Shown here piece after piece: positions 8,145 through 17,593 of a stretch of DNA of 64,000 nt; positions within the stretch are counted from its first letter, which is position 1, and every line of letters begins with the position of its first letter. This DNA is from Leptospira ellinghausenii (GTDB taxonomy: Bacteria > Spirochaetota > Leptospiria > Leptospirales > Leptospiraceae), in the NCBI RefSeq assembly GCF_003114815.1, contig NZ_BFAZ01000009.1, forward strand, positions 558,001 to 622,000, written 5' to 3'. A model generated the notes under the pieces. The model was not told the origin of the DNA. It ran no database searches and saw only the letters and a list, made by a program, of their open reading frames with translations. The position numbers and the translations under genes are program-made.

Positions 8145-9451
8145 TGAAATCTAAATTCCTACATACTTGTTTTTTGATTCTTTTGGTATCCATTCTGATG
8201 GACTGCAAAACCAAACTTGATTTAGGTGATGAAACCAAACTCCCAGTTATTTCAACTCTTTTCAATAATAGAATGTTACTGCTCCTAAAAGGTACGTATG
8301 CAACTGACAATCCACTCGATTGGAATGAATTGAATAACGGTACTGGTGATTTGTATGTTGATTCCCAAGGGGAAGGTCTCGACCCAACGATGACTTTAAC
8401 AAGTTTACCAAAAGCTGGTAATTTACCCATCTTTTTGGACATAGGGGAAGTTAGAATTTCCAGTAAATACTTAAAAGGTTTAAATGAATTAACACAAATT
8501 AGAGATACAGTAGATTCAAATAAATTTTGGGATTACATTGCTCCTAACCGACAAGTTTTTTGTACCGTCACTTACTCATTTGATAACAATACCTGTACAG
8601 AAAGTAACGGTATTTTGAAAGCAAATGATTTTTTCAGTGGGATTGGTGCCCAATTCCCATCGAATGATCCCTCGTCTGAAACTCTTAGTTGGGAACAAGC
8701 ATATGCATCTGGCCAACCTTGGTTAGGAAGAGAATACTACTATGCCGCTATTTATTTTAGATCACTAGTGACTGGTTATGCGTTAGATGCAGGTATACCA
8801 GTGAGAGGAAGATTTGATAATAGAACAATTGTGAATGGATTAAATATCGTTCCAAGAAATAATTACGTAGCTGGAACAACCACTGCAGAAAAAAGTAATA
8901 TCGTACCAAAATTATTCCCCGCATTGTTCACTCAATTGCCAACGCAATCGGTTCAGTCTGATATGAGGATTCGTGATGGATTTGATCCCTACATTTTAGA
9001 AGTCAGAATCAACTTAAAAGAAAACTTGATGTTACATTCATACACCTCAAGTAGATCAACTACTGTCACGTACGTCGGTGTGAGTGATATTTTTGCTGAT
9101 CACAAAGGTGAGGGTGATGCTGGTGGGAATATCTTAACTAGAGCAAGGGTCATTTACCCAGAGGTTGCTTCTAGTTTAACGATCAGCGGTGGAGGGAATT
9201 CTCTTTTACACTATTATGGGATTTTCCGTTTCCAAGAAACCGAATACCTCAATGTATTACCTCTAGCAGCAACTCCCGCAAAACAAAACGCAAAGATCAA
9301 ATACTTAAATCCAGGAACTTACAAAGTTGTTTGTTTGGGAGATTTGTCAAAAAGAGACGGATATCCTGATACTGTTGTAAGAGAAACCGCTTTTACAATT
9401 CCTGATTATCCGTTCCGACAAACGTATGACATTGCTTTGTCCTGCCCTTAG
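8144..9451 (+). CDS. Probable lipoprotein of unknown function
   Basis: The 435-residue protein has a hydrophobic N-terminus ending in SILMDC, which fits a spirochaete lipobox at Cys24 except for the unusual Asp just before the Cys; lipidation is therefore likely but not certain. The remainder lacks recognisable motifs and contains several Cys in pairs (for example CTVTYSFDNNTC) that could form disulfides in the envelope. It shares one base with the preceding barrel-like gene (TGATG), so the two proteins may work together, for example as an outer-membrane protein and its surface partner. This last point is inference. Confidence 0.7.
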   Translation: MKSKFLHTCFLILLVSILMDCKTKLDLGDETKLPVISTLFNNRMLLLLKGTYATDNPLDWNELNNGTGDLYVDSQGEGLDPTMTLTSLPKAGNLPIFLDIGEVRISSKYLKGLNELTQIRDTVDSNKFWDYIAPNRQVFCTVTYSFDNNTCTESNGILKANDFFSGIGAQFPSNDPSSETLSWEQAYASGQPWLGREYYYAAIYFRSLVTGYALDAGIPVRGRFDNRTIVNGLNIVPRNNYVAGTTTAEKSNIVPKLFPALFTQLPTQSVQSDMRIRDGFDPYILEVRINLKENLMLHSYTSSRSTTVTYVGVSDIFADHKGEGDAGGNILTRARVIYPEVASSLTISGGGNSLLHYYGIFRFQETEYLNVLPLAATPAKQNAKIKYLNPGTYKVVCLGDLSKRDGYPDTVVRETAFTIPDYPFRQTYDIALSCP

Positions 9452-9507
9452 GAAAAAAATAGTTTCTTACTTCAATTTTACTTTTTCTCCCTAGAGTTTT
9501 CGATTGA

Positions 9508-9525
9508 ATTGGTAAAAGTACCAAT
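9508..9525. promoter_or_regulatory. Perfect inverted repeat just upstream of the adenylate cyclase start
   Basis: ATTGGTA-AAAG-TACCAAT is a 7-bp perfect palindrome with a 4-base loop, ending 3 bases before the ATG of the cyclase. No clear ribosome site is visible nearby. It could be a protein operator or an RNA hairpin that limits translation of the cyclase operon. Confidence 0.4.
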
Positions 9526-9528
9526 GAT

Positions 9529-11382
9529 ATGAAAACGATTTTGATCAAACTAAGAAACTTTTTCGGGAATCCATCAAATACACCTGGCGAATTTCAATTC
9601 CCGATTCGTTACAAACTGCTGTTAATCACTTCCATTGTACTTTTGATTTCAATGTCAGGAGTAATTTTTCTAGCTTCTTACTTTTTTCGCAAAGATAGTG
9701 AAGTAAGAGTAAAAGAAAACAATATCAAAATCAATGAAATCCTTTCCTTGAAGGTAAAATCTGACTTACACTCTATTAAACAAGATGTACACATTACAGC
9801 TTCAGCTGTATTAAGAAGTACACAATCAGCAAATAGCATTGCAAAAGAATTATTTGAAGAAGATCAAAACTTTGTATTTATTGGTGCTTTTGATTCTAGT
9901 TTTAATCCAAAATTTGAAGTCGTAAATGATCAATTTTTAGAGAAGTACGATTACCAAAAGACGGAAGTCAAAAGTATAATCAAAAACATCCAACCTAAAC
10001 TGAAAAAATCGTTTAGTGGAACAACTCTTATATGGAACATCAGTCCATTTTTCCGCAATCCCATCTTATGTATTAGTTTTCCTCTATCAGAAACCAAAGA
10101 TACACATACCATTCTTGTCACATTAGTAAAGTTAGATAGTTTATTAGATGCATTTCAAACTTCAGGTCCAGTTGAAACTTTTTTAGTCAGCGAAGATGGA
10201 AGTGTTCTTGCCCATCCTGATGCAAAAGTGGTTCTTTCTGGTATCAATCTAAATGATTTACCTATTGTAGATCGAATGAAAAAGTCAACTGTTGATAATG
10301 GACAATTCCGTTATGAAAACAAAGATGGAGAGTCTTACCTTGCAGCCTTTAAAAAATTAGGATTTGGTGGGGTTGGTGTTATATCACAAGTTCGTGAGTC
10401 AAAAATTTTCGAAGAAGTAAACAATATCCAAAAACGTAACGTTTACCTACTCATTGTTTCATTATCTCTCTCTTTTATTGTTGTTTATATTTTTGCAAAA
10501 TCACTCTCCACTCCTATTCTAAAATTGGTAGATGCCTCAGAAGAAATTAGAAGGGGAAATTATCACATCACTCTTCATGCAACGACTCACGACGAAATTG
10601 GAACTCTCACAAAATCATTCGTTAGTATGGGCCGTGGATTGGAAGAAAGAGAAAAATTAAAAGATTCATTTGGTCGATTTGTTAACCAAGATATTGCCGA
10701 ACTTGCCGCCAAAGGGAAGTTATCAATTGGTGGTAAAAAGAAGTATTGCACCATCTTTTTTTCAGACATCCGTAGTTTTACCGCCATCTCTGAAAAACTG
10801 CAACCAGAAGAAGTGGTTGAGTTCTTAAACCAATACATGACAGAAATGGTTAAATGTGTTCAGGAAACGGGTGGCACAGTAGATAAATTTATTGGTGATG
10901 CAATCATGGCAACTTGGGGAGCCCTTCGAGATCACAAGGATCATGCAATTGCTTCTGTGGAAGCAGCTTTACGAATGCGCGACAAACTAATTGAGTTTAA
11001 TCAAAATAGAGGCACTGCGAAAAAACCCATCATTAAAATAGGATGTGGAATTAACACGGGATATGTGATCGCAGGCCAAATTGGAAGTTCCGACAAAATG
11101 GAATACACCGTCATTGGAGATTCAGTGAACCTTGCTTCCAGAGTTGAGTCTTTCAATAAAGAAACACATACTGATATTTTAATTACAGAATCAACTTACC
11201 ATGAAGTAAAATCAGAGTTTAATGTTGTGAGTATGGGAGAAATTGAATTTAAAGGAAAATCCAAAGCCCAAAAAGTTTATGCAGTTTTAGGTAAAAAATC
11301 AGATTTAAATGCTCCTAAAAATTTGGTTGAGTTACAAAAATTAGTAGGGATTGAAGTCACCACTAAAAAGGGAAAAAAATGA
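9529..11382 (+). CDS. Membrane adenylate/guanylate cyclase (Cache-like sensor, HAMP, class III cyclase)
   Basis: The 617-residue protein has a transmembrane helix (about 30-51), an extracytoplasmic Cache-like domain (55-300), a second helix (about 305-325), a HAMP linker and a class III cyclase domain (about 400-600). Metal-binding Asp413 (FFSDIRSFT) and Asp457 (FIGDAIM), purine-selecting Lys453 (TVDKFIGD) and Thr527 (EYTVIGD), and the NLASR block with Asn534 and Arg538 are all present. Lys with Thr is the class IIIb arrangement and favours ATP, so cAMP is the likely product. It opens an operon: its stop overlaps the FecR-domain gene by 4 bases. The ligand sensed outside the membrane is unknown. 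Confidence 0.9.
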   Translation: MKTILIKLRNFFGNPSNTPGEFQFPIRYKLLLITSIVLLISMSGVIFLASYFFRKDSEVRVKENNIKINEILSLKVKSDLHSIKQDVHITASAVLRSTQSANSIAKELFEEDQNFVFIGAFDSSFNPKFEVVNDQFLEKYDYQKTEVKSIIKNIQPKLKKSFSGTTLIWNISPFFRNPILCISFPLSETKDTHTILVTLVKLDSLLDAFQTSGPVETFLVSEDGSVLAHPDAKVVLSGINLNDLPIVDRMKKSTVDNGQFRYENKDGESYLAAFKKLGFGGVGVISQVRESKIFEEVNNIQKRNVYLLIVSLSLSFIVVYIFAKSLSTPILKLVDASEEIRRGNYHITLHATTHDEIGTLTKSFVSMGRGLEEREKLKDSFGRFVNQDIAELAAKGKLSIGGKKKYCTIFFSDIRSFTAISEKLQPEEVVEFLNQYMTEMVKCVQETGGTVDKFIGDAIMATWGALRDHKDHAIASVEAALRMRDKLIEFNQNRGTAKKPIIKIGCGINTGYVIAGQIGSSDKMEYTVIGDSVNLASRVESFNKETHTDILITESTYHEVKSEFNVVSMGEIEFKGKSKAQKVYAVLGKKSDLNAPKNLVELQKLVGIEVTTKKGKK

Positions 11383-13280
11383 ATTTAGACAAACGGGATT
11401 CATTTGTTTTACTTGGCCTAACAAGTATTGCGCTTCTTTTTAGCGTATTATTTTACTTAGATTTGAATCGAAAAATTGATATTGGTGATCGTGAAGTTGT
11501 AGGAACGATCTATTTTAAAAACAACATTGTCCAACGTAAATTTGAAGATGAAGTAATTTGGGAAAAACTAGAAAACAATAGTCCACTCATTAATAAAGAC
11601 ACAATCCGTTCGGAGGCATTTTCTGATGCCATCATTCGATTAAAAGATGGAACGGAAATTAACATTGATGAAAATTCTATGTTTAACTTAGATTTAACGG
11701 GTGAAGATCCAAACTTAGAATTTTCAGAAGGATCATTACAAGTAAAAAAGAATGATTCCAATGCAAATCAAATTAAAATCACAAGTTCAGGTAACGAAAT
11801 CAATGTTGATTCCGGAAATGTCAAAATTGAAAGAGCAAAAGACCAAGAGTTAAGTTTATTTGTAGAAAAAGGCAAAACGACTGTTAAACAAAACGGCAAA
11901 GCTTTAGATGTAGAACAAGGCAAAAAGGCTGAATTTAAAAAAAGCGGAATTGAGATTAAAAAAATCCCAGTTGTACTCATCTCACCTCCTTCCCAAAAAT
12001 TATTTTATGCAGAACCCAATGAAGTGAATGTGTCTTTTACTTGGAAAATGGAATCAGGTTATGAGTCGCCGATTTTAGAAATCTCGAGATCTCCCAATTT
12101 TAAACTTAGATTTTTTTCGGAACCGGTTTCAGACAGCAAAACTGTTGTTAGCCTAAAAGAAGGGACATTTTATTGGCGAATCAAAGTCAAAAATCAAAAA
12201 ACAAACAGCATTGAATCAAGTGAAACAAATAAACTTTTTGTTTCAAAACTAGAATCTTTTTTGGGAGAATCACCTAATCATGGCAACGTAATTCCCTTTG
12301 TGCAATTATATCCGTTGGTCACTGTTTCTTGGACTAAATTGACTACAGCAAATTCCTATCTCTTTCTTTTATCTGATAATAATAGTTTTCAAAATCCAAT
12401 CAAACGAATGGAAACTTCTGCGAATCAAATTTCATTTGATGATTTAAAAGAAGGAACTTATTATTGGAAGGTTATTGCAAAATCATCCTTTCCTGATACG
12501 AAAGACCGCGAAACAAAAGTTTATTCCTTTTCTATTAAAAAACAAAACACAATCCCAGCACCTAAATGGCAAAGACCAAATCCAGGTGCCGAAATTAGTT
12601 TAGAAGAGATTAAATTAAACCAAGCCATTTTAATATGGGAAGGAAATGCTGAAATTCAATCTTATCATGTAAAAATTGCTAAGGATTCTAAACTTTCGAA
12701 TGTGCTGATTGGTACCGAAACTAAATCAAATTTTTTAGTTCCCAATTGGAGTCAACTTGGACTAGGACAATTTTTTGTTACGACCACTGGTAAAACAAAG
12801 GAAGGAAAGGAAACGGAACCTTCTGCGATCCTTAGTTTTACCATTATAGATAAAAAGAAAAAACAGGACGCGATTGTAAATATTGAAGAAAATAAAAACC
12901 AATCTGCGCAAGAAACAAAATTAGAAATACTTTCACCAAATGGATCTGTCATCCAAATGAAAGGGAAATCGAGTTTAGACTTCCATTGGAAGTTGAGTGG
13001 CATCTCTGCTGACAAATTTGATTTGGTATTGTACCAACATTTCCCTGAGAAAAAAATTGCAATCTATAAAACGAGTACAAAGGAATCCCATTACCAACTT
13101 AAAGATTTAAGCATATTGGATGAAGGGAGTTTTTCCTGGGATCTGAGTGTTTATAAAGATGGAAACTTTGTTTTGTCTCGCAAAGGAAATTTCATTTTGG
13201 CATTGGACCAATTAAAATCACTAAAGCCAACTGATATCGAATTTATCTCTCCGAAAAGACTCTATAAAGAAAAAAAATGA
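11379..13280 (+). CDS. Membrane-anchored FecR-domain protein with fibronectin-like repeats
   Basis: The 633-residue protein has an N-terminal membrane helix (about 10-28), then a FecR domain (about 35-190; IIRLKDGTEINIDENS is typical) and four repeats of roughly 100 residues with a conserved Trp early and a YWxI/YWKV late, as in fibronectin-III-like folds in Leptospira FecR proteins. FecR domains classically relay envelope signals to sigma factors, but no sigma factor gene is nearby; here the partner may be the upstream cyclase. ATGA overlaps on both sides couple it to the cyclase and to the next gene. The protein is Lys- and Asn-rich, as are its neighbours. Confidence 0.75.
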   Translation: MNLDKRDSFVLLGLTSIALLFSVLFYLDLNRKIDIGDREVVGTIYFKNNIVQRKFEDEVIWEKLENNSPLINKDTIRSEAFSDAIIRLKDGTEINIDENSMFNLDLTGEDPNLEFSEGSLQVKKNDSNANQIKITSSGNEINVDSGNVKIERAKDQELSLFVEKGKTTVKQNGKALDVEQGKKAEFKKSGIEIKKIPVVLISPPSQKLFYAEPNEVNVSFTWKMESGYESPILEISRSPNFKLRFFSEPVSDSKTVVSLKEGTFYWRIKVKNQKTNSIESSETNKLFVSKLESFLGESPNHGNVIPFVQLYPLVTVSWTKLTTANSYLFLLSDNNSFQNPIKRMETSANQISFDDLKEGTYYWKVIAKSSFPDTKDRETKVYSFSIKKQNTIPAPKWQRPNPGAEISLEEIKLNQAILIWEGNAEIQSYHVKIAKDSKLSNVLIGTETKSNFLVPNWSQLGLGQFFVTTTGKTKEGKETEPSAILSFTIIDKKKKQDAIVNIEENKNQSAQETKLEILSPNGSVIQMKGKSSLDFHWKLSGISADKFDLVLYQHFPEKKIAIYKTSTKESHYQLKDLSILDEGSFSWDLSVYKDGNFVLSRKGNFILALDQLKSLKPTDIEFISPKRLYKEKK

Positions 13281-14386
13281 TTCGATTTAACTTTAAAATA
13301 TTTGTAATACTTTTTTTGTTTGTTTCCTCTTTGTTATCACAAGAAGGAACAAAACTCATCGCTTGGAAACCCATTGCCGAAGCAAATGGATACCAAATTC
13401 AAATTAAAGACAAAACAGGAAAGTTGATCCTGGATAAAAAAATCGATACCGCCTATCATTCAATTGAAGAGTTACCTTCTGGAATTTACATGGTACGTAC
13501 TGCACCTCTCAATTTATTCAAAAAACCTGCTGTTTGGTCAATATGGAAAGATCTAGAAATCATCATTTCGGAACCTCCTCAAATTGTGAAAGAAGTTGAA
13601 AAACCAATCATACTTCCAAAAACCGAATCCAAAAAAGAAAAAACGATCTCTCCGATTTCTATTGAAGGAGAACATTTCTTAGAAGCCACAAAGGTAGATT
13701 TAAGTAAAAAAGATGACCAACTACCAATTGTTAGTAAAGAAGTTAAGTCTTCCGAACGCATTGAATTAAAGGTTGATACAACTGAGGCAAAAACCGGTCC
13801 TTATGATTTAACTGTAACAAATCCATACCAAAAACCAAAAGTAGTGAAAAATTTTGTGCAAGTGGAAGTTCCAAAATCGGAATCAAAACAAGAAAACCTA
13901 GAAGAAATCAAAAAAAACGAAAGAGTCAAAACTGTTCCAGAATCTTCAACGCAAGTTTCAAATAACCAAACAATCAATGGTAACAATTCGAACACTCAGA
14001 AACAAAAAGTTACTCTTCCAAAAGGAAAACCATTTCGAGATTTTTCATATGAAGAAATGATGTTGTTTTTAGAATCAGATGTTGCAGTGAATTGTAAAAA
14101 CACAAAAATCCCAGCATTCACTTTAAGTGAGTGCCACAAAACATATGTTATATTAAATTTTTCAAGCGAAGATAATCAATCGGTTTTTGAGTTTTACAAA
14201 TTAGTTAGCGAAAACGAAACCAATCGTATCAGTGCCTATCGATACTTTTCAAGTCATTGTAATCCAAAATTCAGACCTGCCATCGAAAGGATGGAACTTC
14301 AATGGAAAAATAGAACCAATTTGGATCCAGAAGAACGCCAATCACTGGCAGAAGAATTACCAAAATTTCGTTCTTGTTCGAGATAA
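13277..14386 (+). CDS. Secreted protein with fibronectin-like and IPT-like segments, unknown function
   Basis: The 369-residue protein has a signal peptide (about 1-21, ending SLLSQ), a fibronectin-III-like segment (25-95; LIAWKPIAEANGYQIQI) resembling the repeats of the upstream FecR protein, a Lys/Glu-rich linker, an IPT/TIG-like segment (about 120-200), a second low-complexity linker rich in Asn and Gln, and a C-terminal domain (about 250-369) with four cysteines. The C-terminal domain is not one I recognise. Start overlaps the FecR gene (ATGA). It likely belongs to the same envelope-sensing unit as the cyclase; this rests on gene coupling only. Confidence 0.7.
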   Translation: MIRFNFKIFVILFLFVSSLLSQEGTKLIAWKPIAEANGYQIQIKDKTGKLILDKKIDTAYHSIEELPSGIYMVRTAPLNLFKKPAVWSIWKDLEIIISEPPQIVKEVEKPIILPKTESKKEKTISPISIEGEHFLEATKVDLSKKDDQLPIVSKEVKSSERIELKVDTTEAKTGPYDLTVTNPYQKPKVVKNFVQVEVPKSESKQENLEEIKKNERVKTVPESSTQVSNNQTINGNNSNTQKQKVTLPKGKPFRDFSYEEMMLFLESDVAVNCKNTKIPAFTLSECHKTYVILNFSSEDNQSVFEFYKLVSENETNRISAYRYFSSHCNPKFRPAIERMELQWKNRTNLDPEERQSLAEELPKFRSCSR

Positions 14387-14428
14387 AATAGATATCTTTT
14401 GCTTGTAATGAATTTATTTTTTAGTCCA

Positions 14429-15034
14429 ATGAAGGCAATGAGACATTCGTTTTATCTACTCCTCGGAATTTGTTTTTTAAGTTTGCAAACTTTACATTCC
14501 GAACCTTCAGTCCTAAGCCAAAATGTGAAGGAAGTAACCACTCGCATCCAAGACTTAGCACTTTACCCCACCCTTTCGAAAAAAAGACTTTATGGTGCGG
14601 TTGCAAAAGGTGGCGCAATTCGATTTGATCTGAAGGCTGGAGAATCTTCGCCCCAATCCATAGGAATCGGTGTAGCAACTGATGGTAAATTGAAAGAATG
14701 GGTATTAACAGTTTATTCTGGAAATGGACAAAGTGAAAACTCGGCAATTCTACGCAAAGAGAGGATTGAAGGAGAGTCCCAGTGGGTGTTTGAATTACTC
14801 GCTCCTCCCGATGAAATTACGATCGAAATCCAAAATGCCAACTCAGAAACACCAGTGGCTGTCGTAGAAATCATTCATGGTTATTATTATGGTTATTCAG
14901 TTGATAAGGAAAACCACAACAAACCACAATCCCAAAATCCTACAAAACCCAACCCAACAGAACCGGAAAAACTCTCTCCGAATGACATTCAGAATCGTAC
15001 TGAGTTTTACCGAGCTCCCATCACCAAAGACTGA
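14429..15034 (+). CDS. Secreted protein of unknown function
   Basis: About 201 residues with a signal peptide (MKAMRHSFYLLLGICFLSLQTLHS). The mature part looks like a single beta-rich domain, followed by a Pro/Asn/Gln-rich tail (KPQSQNPTKPNPTEPEK). The start is uncertain: the frame is open from 14399 (TTG), with ATGs at 14408, 14429 and 14438, and none has a good ribosome site; 14429 gives the cleanest signal peptide. It lies 42 bases past the secreted protein gene and may be the last gene of the cyclase operon. Its 3' end overlaps the convergent SGNH gene by 28 bases. Confidence 0.6.
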   Translation: MKAMRHSFYLLLGICFLSLQTLHSEPSVLSQNVKEVTTRIQDLALYPTLSKKRLYGAVAKGGAIRFDLKAGESSPQSIGIGVATDGKLKEWVLTVYSGNGQSENSAILRKERIEGESQWVFELLAPPDEITIEIQNANSETPVAVVEIIHGYYYGYSVDKENHNKPQSQNPTKPNPTEPEKLSPNDIQNRTEFYRAPITKD

Positions 15035-16104
15035 TTAAGGTTTTTAAAAATATAGTCAGTGTAATCATTATAACATGATGGTGACATGTGACCTGCATCG
15101 CTAAACTCGTTGCAGGTGTATGTAGGATCATCATTCATATTCCAAAATGGGATTCCATTTTGTTTGTGGTATTCCACGATACGAGGATACCAATCTTCAT
15201 AAACGGTTCCCTCTTTATTCTCCGCTACTGATACTTTTAAATTCCTTATGTGATCCATATAAGGCAAAGATAACCTAACCCAAATGACAGCAGAAGGAAC
15301 ATTTAACTGTTTTGCTAATTGTAAAGATTGATCAGTGAAACTCAAAATATTATCAGAAAATCGAAATGGAACTAAGTAAGAATGAAAATCGCCAATTGCT
15401 GATTTTTTTAATAATTCTGGTGGGAGGACTGCTTGGTGTGTCCCAGGTGTCATTGCAGAACCTTTCCCCTTTTTCAAATTTGCCATAAGGTTATCTCGCA
15501 AACTTCGATAAGGATATAATAAAGTGTCTTTATTTTTGGCTCTTGTGATGATAACTTCCAATTTAGGACGGTATTGATATGCACGGAACATACGTTTTGC
15601 GATCAATGTTGAAATATCATCTGTTGAAAATCTGGAAAAATGTTTTAATACAAATGAAACATTGAGGCCATTGGTTAAGGTTTCATCTACTTTTAATGTA
15701 GCAGCAGAGTTAAACATTTCTACAGAATGATCGAATAAAAAGAAGTCTGGTTTTACTTCATCTTTTGCAAACTGCTCCATCCATTGTAAAACGTAATCTG
15801 GTTTCCCGCCGGGAACAGAAAAATTAAACATTACCCAACCAGGGTACTTTTTATGAATGTATTCGTTATCAAAAAGTAGAGCTCTTGAATTTCCAAAATA
15901 GACAATCACCTTATCTCTATCTTTGAGATTTAAGTATTCTTTTAAGTCTTCGTATAATTCGTTTTTTTGGATGTAATTGATATCTGATAAAGATTTTGAA
16001 AAATACGTATGAACATTTTCCAAAACCAATAATTTATCTAGACAAAATGTTAAGAAAACAACTAAAAATGGGACTAACAAATAACGATTTCGTATTAAAT
16101 CCAC
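15007..16104 (-). CDS. DUF1574-type SGNH-like envelope protein, partner of the MBOAT acyltransferase
   Basis: About 365 residues. An N-terminal membrane anchor (about 7-25) is followed by an SGNH-hydrolase-like domain: FGNSRALLF carries the block I Ser and DAGHMSP resembles the block V Asp-x-x-His. Proteins of this type (DUF1574 in Leptospira, AlgX/AlgJ elsewhere) act outside the membrane with MBOAT proteins to O-acylate polysaccharides or proteins. I chose the GTG at 16104 because AGGTGG lies 5 bases upstream of it; another GTG three codons earlier directly follows the MBOAT stop. The gene follows the MBOAT gene with 9 bases between. Confidence 0.75.
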   Translation of the reverse strand: MDLIRNRYLLVPFLVVFLTFCLDKLLVLENVHTYFSKSLSDINYIQKNELYEDLKEYLNLKDRDKVIVYFGNSRALLFDNEYIHKKYPGWVMFNFSVPGGKPDYVLQWMEQFAKDEVKPDFFLFDHSVEMFNSAATLKVDETLTNGLNVSFVLKHFSRFSTDDISTLIAKRMFRAYQYRPKLEVIITRAKNKDTLLYPYRSLRDNLMANLKKGKGSAMTPGTHQAVLPPELLKKSAIGDFHSYLVPFRFSDNILSFTDQSLQLAKQLNVPSAVIWVRLSLPYMDHIRNLKVSVAENKEGTVYEDWYPRIVEYHKQNGIPFWNMNDDPTYTCNEFSDAGHMSPSCYNDYTDYIFKNLNQSLVMGAR

Positions 16105-16113
16105 GGTTTCCAC

Positions 16114-17592
16114 CTAAAAGCGATAATAAATAAACTCGCCACCATCTTGTGATAATGTGGCTAACAAAAAGATTGTGATGATACCGAGTGTTGGAACCAA
16201 CCAAACATCATGTTTTCGAATTTTTTCCCAAAATTCAGGAAAGTATTGTAGATGATGAAAAAATAATACAGCAAACGAAGTATAAAAGATACGTTCCAAG
16301 TTTTCAATATGTAAGTATTTAAAAGAAGAACCTTCACCAAATAAAGAAGTGGCAGAAATAAGCCAATGATTGGAAGTTCCATCTAACAATCGCTCTAAAC
16401 TATGAGAAAAATGTGTGAAAATTCCATAAAAATGATCCACCATATTCGTTGCATTGTTGGATCGAAACATGAGTCCGGAAATGGAAAACAAAACAAATAC
16501 AATCATTGCTTTCAGTACAATTAAAACTTTGTTTTTTTCAGGTGTTAACTTGAGCCCTAATTTCCCTTCTAAAAACCGTTCTCCTGCTAAAATCACACCC
16601 CAATAAAATCCCCAACAGATAAAAGTATAATCTGCACCATGCCAAAATCCACCCAATGTCATTATGATAATTAAATTTAGATATGTTCTGAGTTCACCTT
16701 TCTTGGACCCACCTAACGGAAAATAAATATAGTCACGTAACCAAAAAGAAAGGGTGATATGCCATCTTTTCCATAACTCCCGCCCAGACGTTGAGAAAAA
16801 AGGTGCCTTGAAGTTTTCAGGAGTTTCAAACCCTAAATACAATGCAACTGACCTTGCCATATCGGTAAGACCTGAAAAATCACTGAATACTTGAATGGAA
16901 TAACAAATACCAGCAATGAACAATGAAAAAGAATCATAATCTGAAGGAGAATTAAAAACAGGTGAAATTGTAAGAGACATTGGATCAGCAACTAACACTT
17001 TTTTAACGAGACCTGACATCATCAAATACGATGCTCGATACATCTTTTCTTTGCTAGGTGTGAGTTTGTCCAAGTTTGGAAAAAAATCTGACATTCGCAT
17101 GATTGGTCCTGCAATTAGGACAGGAAAAAATGCGACAAACAAAAAGTAGTCTTCCACTTTCACAGTGGGAACATTCGGATTTCGATAGGTGTCTACTGCT
17201 GCTGCAATGACTTGGAAGGTATAAAAACTGATCGCAAGCGGAAGTGCAATGTGGATAAGATTTGGAACTTGTTGGAAAAAAGGATAACTTGTTAGATCAG
17301 CAAGTACCTTACTAAAAAAGTAAACATACTTAAAAAAACCTAAATTGATCAAGTTGAGTGAAACAGTAAACCCCACCCAAAAACGAGTCGGCGTCGATTG
17401 GATCTTACGATACAGAAGGTAATTGACCGTTATGACTACAACGAAGTGAACCGTAAGTGCCAATGAAAAATATGCATAAAAGCAAATCCCGGCGAATAGA
17501 AGAAAACCCTTACGAAATTCTTTGGGGATGGCCCAATAAAAAAGGTAAACAACAGAAAAGAAGATTAAAAATGGTATTGAATTAAACAACAT
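16114..17592 (-). CDS. MBOAT family O-acyltransferase (AlgI/DltB-like)
   Basis: The 492-residue polytopic protein has about ten hydrophobic segments and the hallmarks of AlgI: SFYTFQ (about 120), FFPVLIAGPI, ELWKRWHITLSFWLRDYIY, and GGFWHGADYTF with the catalytic His at about 318. MBOAT proteins pass an acyl group across the inner membrane to an external acceptor. Leptospira encode several such MBOAT-DUF1574 pairs; the acceptor here is not shown by the sequence. It sits between the NYN-domain gene (1 base away) and the SGNH gene, so the three form an operon. Confidence 0.9.
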   Translation of the reverse strand: MLFNSIPFLIFFSVVYLFYWAIPKEFRKGFLLFAGICFYAYFSLALTVHFVVVITVNYLLYRKIQSTPTRFWVGFTVSLNLINLGFFKYVYFFSKVLADLTSYPFFQQVPNLIHIALPLAISFYTFQVIAAAVDTYRNPNVPTVKVEDYFLFVAFFPVLIAGPIMRMSDFFPNLDKLTPSKEKMYRASYLMMSGLVKKVLVADPMSLTISPVFNSPSDYDSFSLFIAGICYSIQVFSDFSGLTDMARSVALYLGFETPENFKAPFFSTSGRELWKRWHITLSFWLRDYIYFPLGGSKKGELRTYLNLIIIMTLGGFWHGADYTFICWGFYWGVILAGERFLEGKLGLKLTPEKNKVLIVLKAMIVFVLFSISGLMFRSNNATNMVDHFYGIFTHFSHSLERLLDGTSNHWLISATSLFGEGSSFKYLHIENLERIFYTSFAVLFFHHLQYFPEFWEKIRKHDVWLVPTLGIITIFLLATLSQDGGEFIYYRF

Positions 17593-17593
17593 A

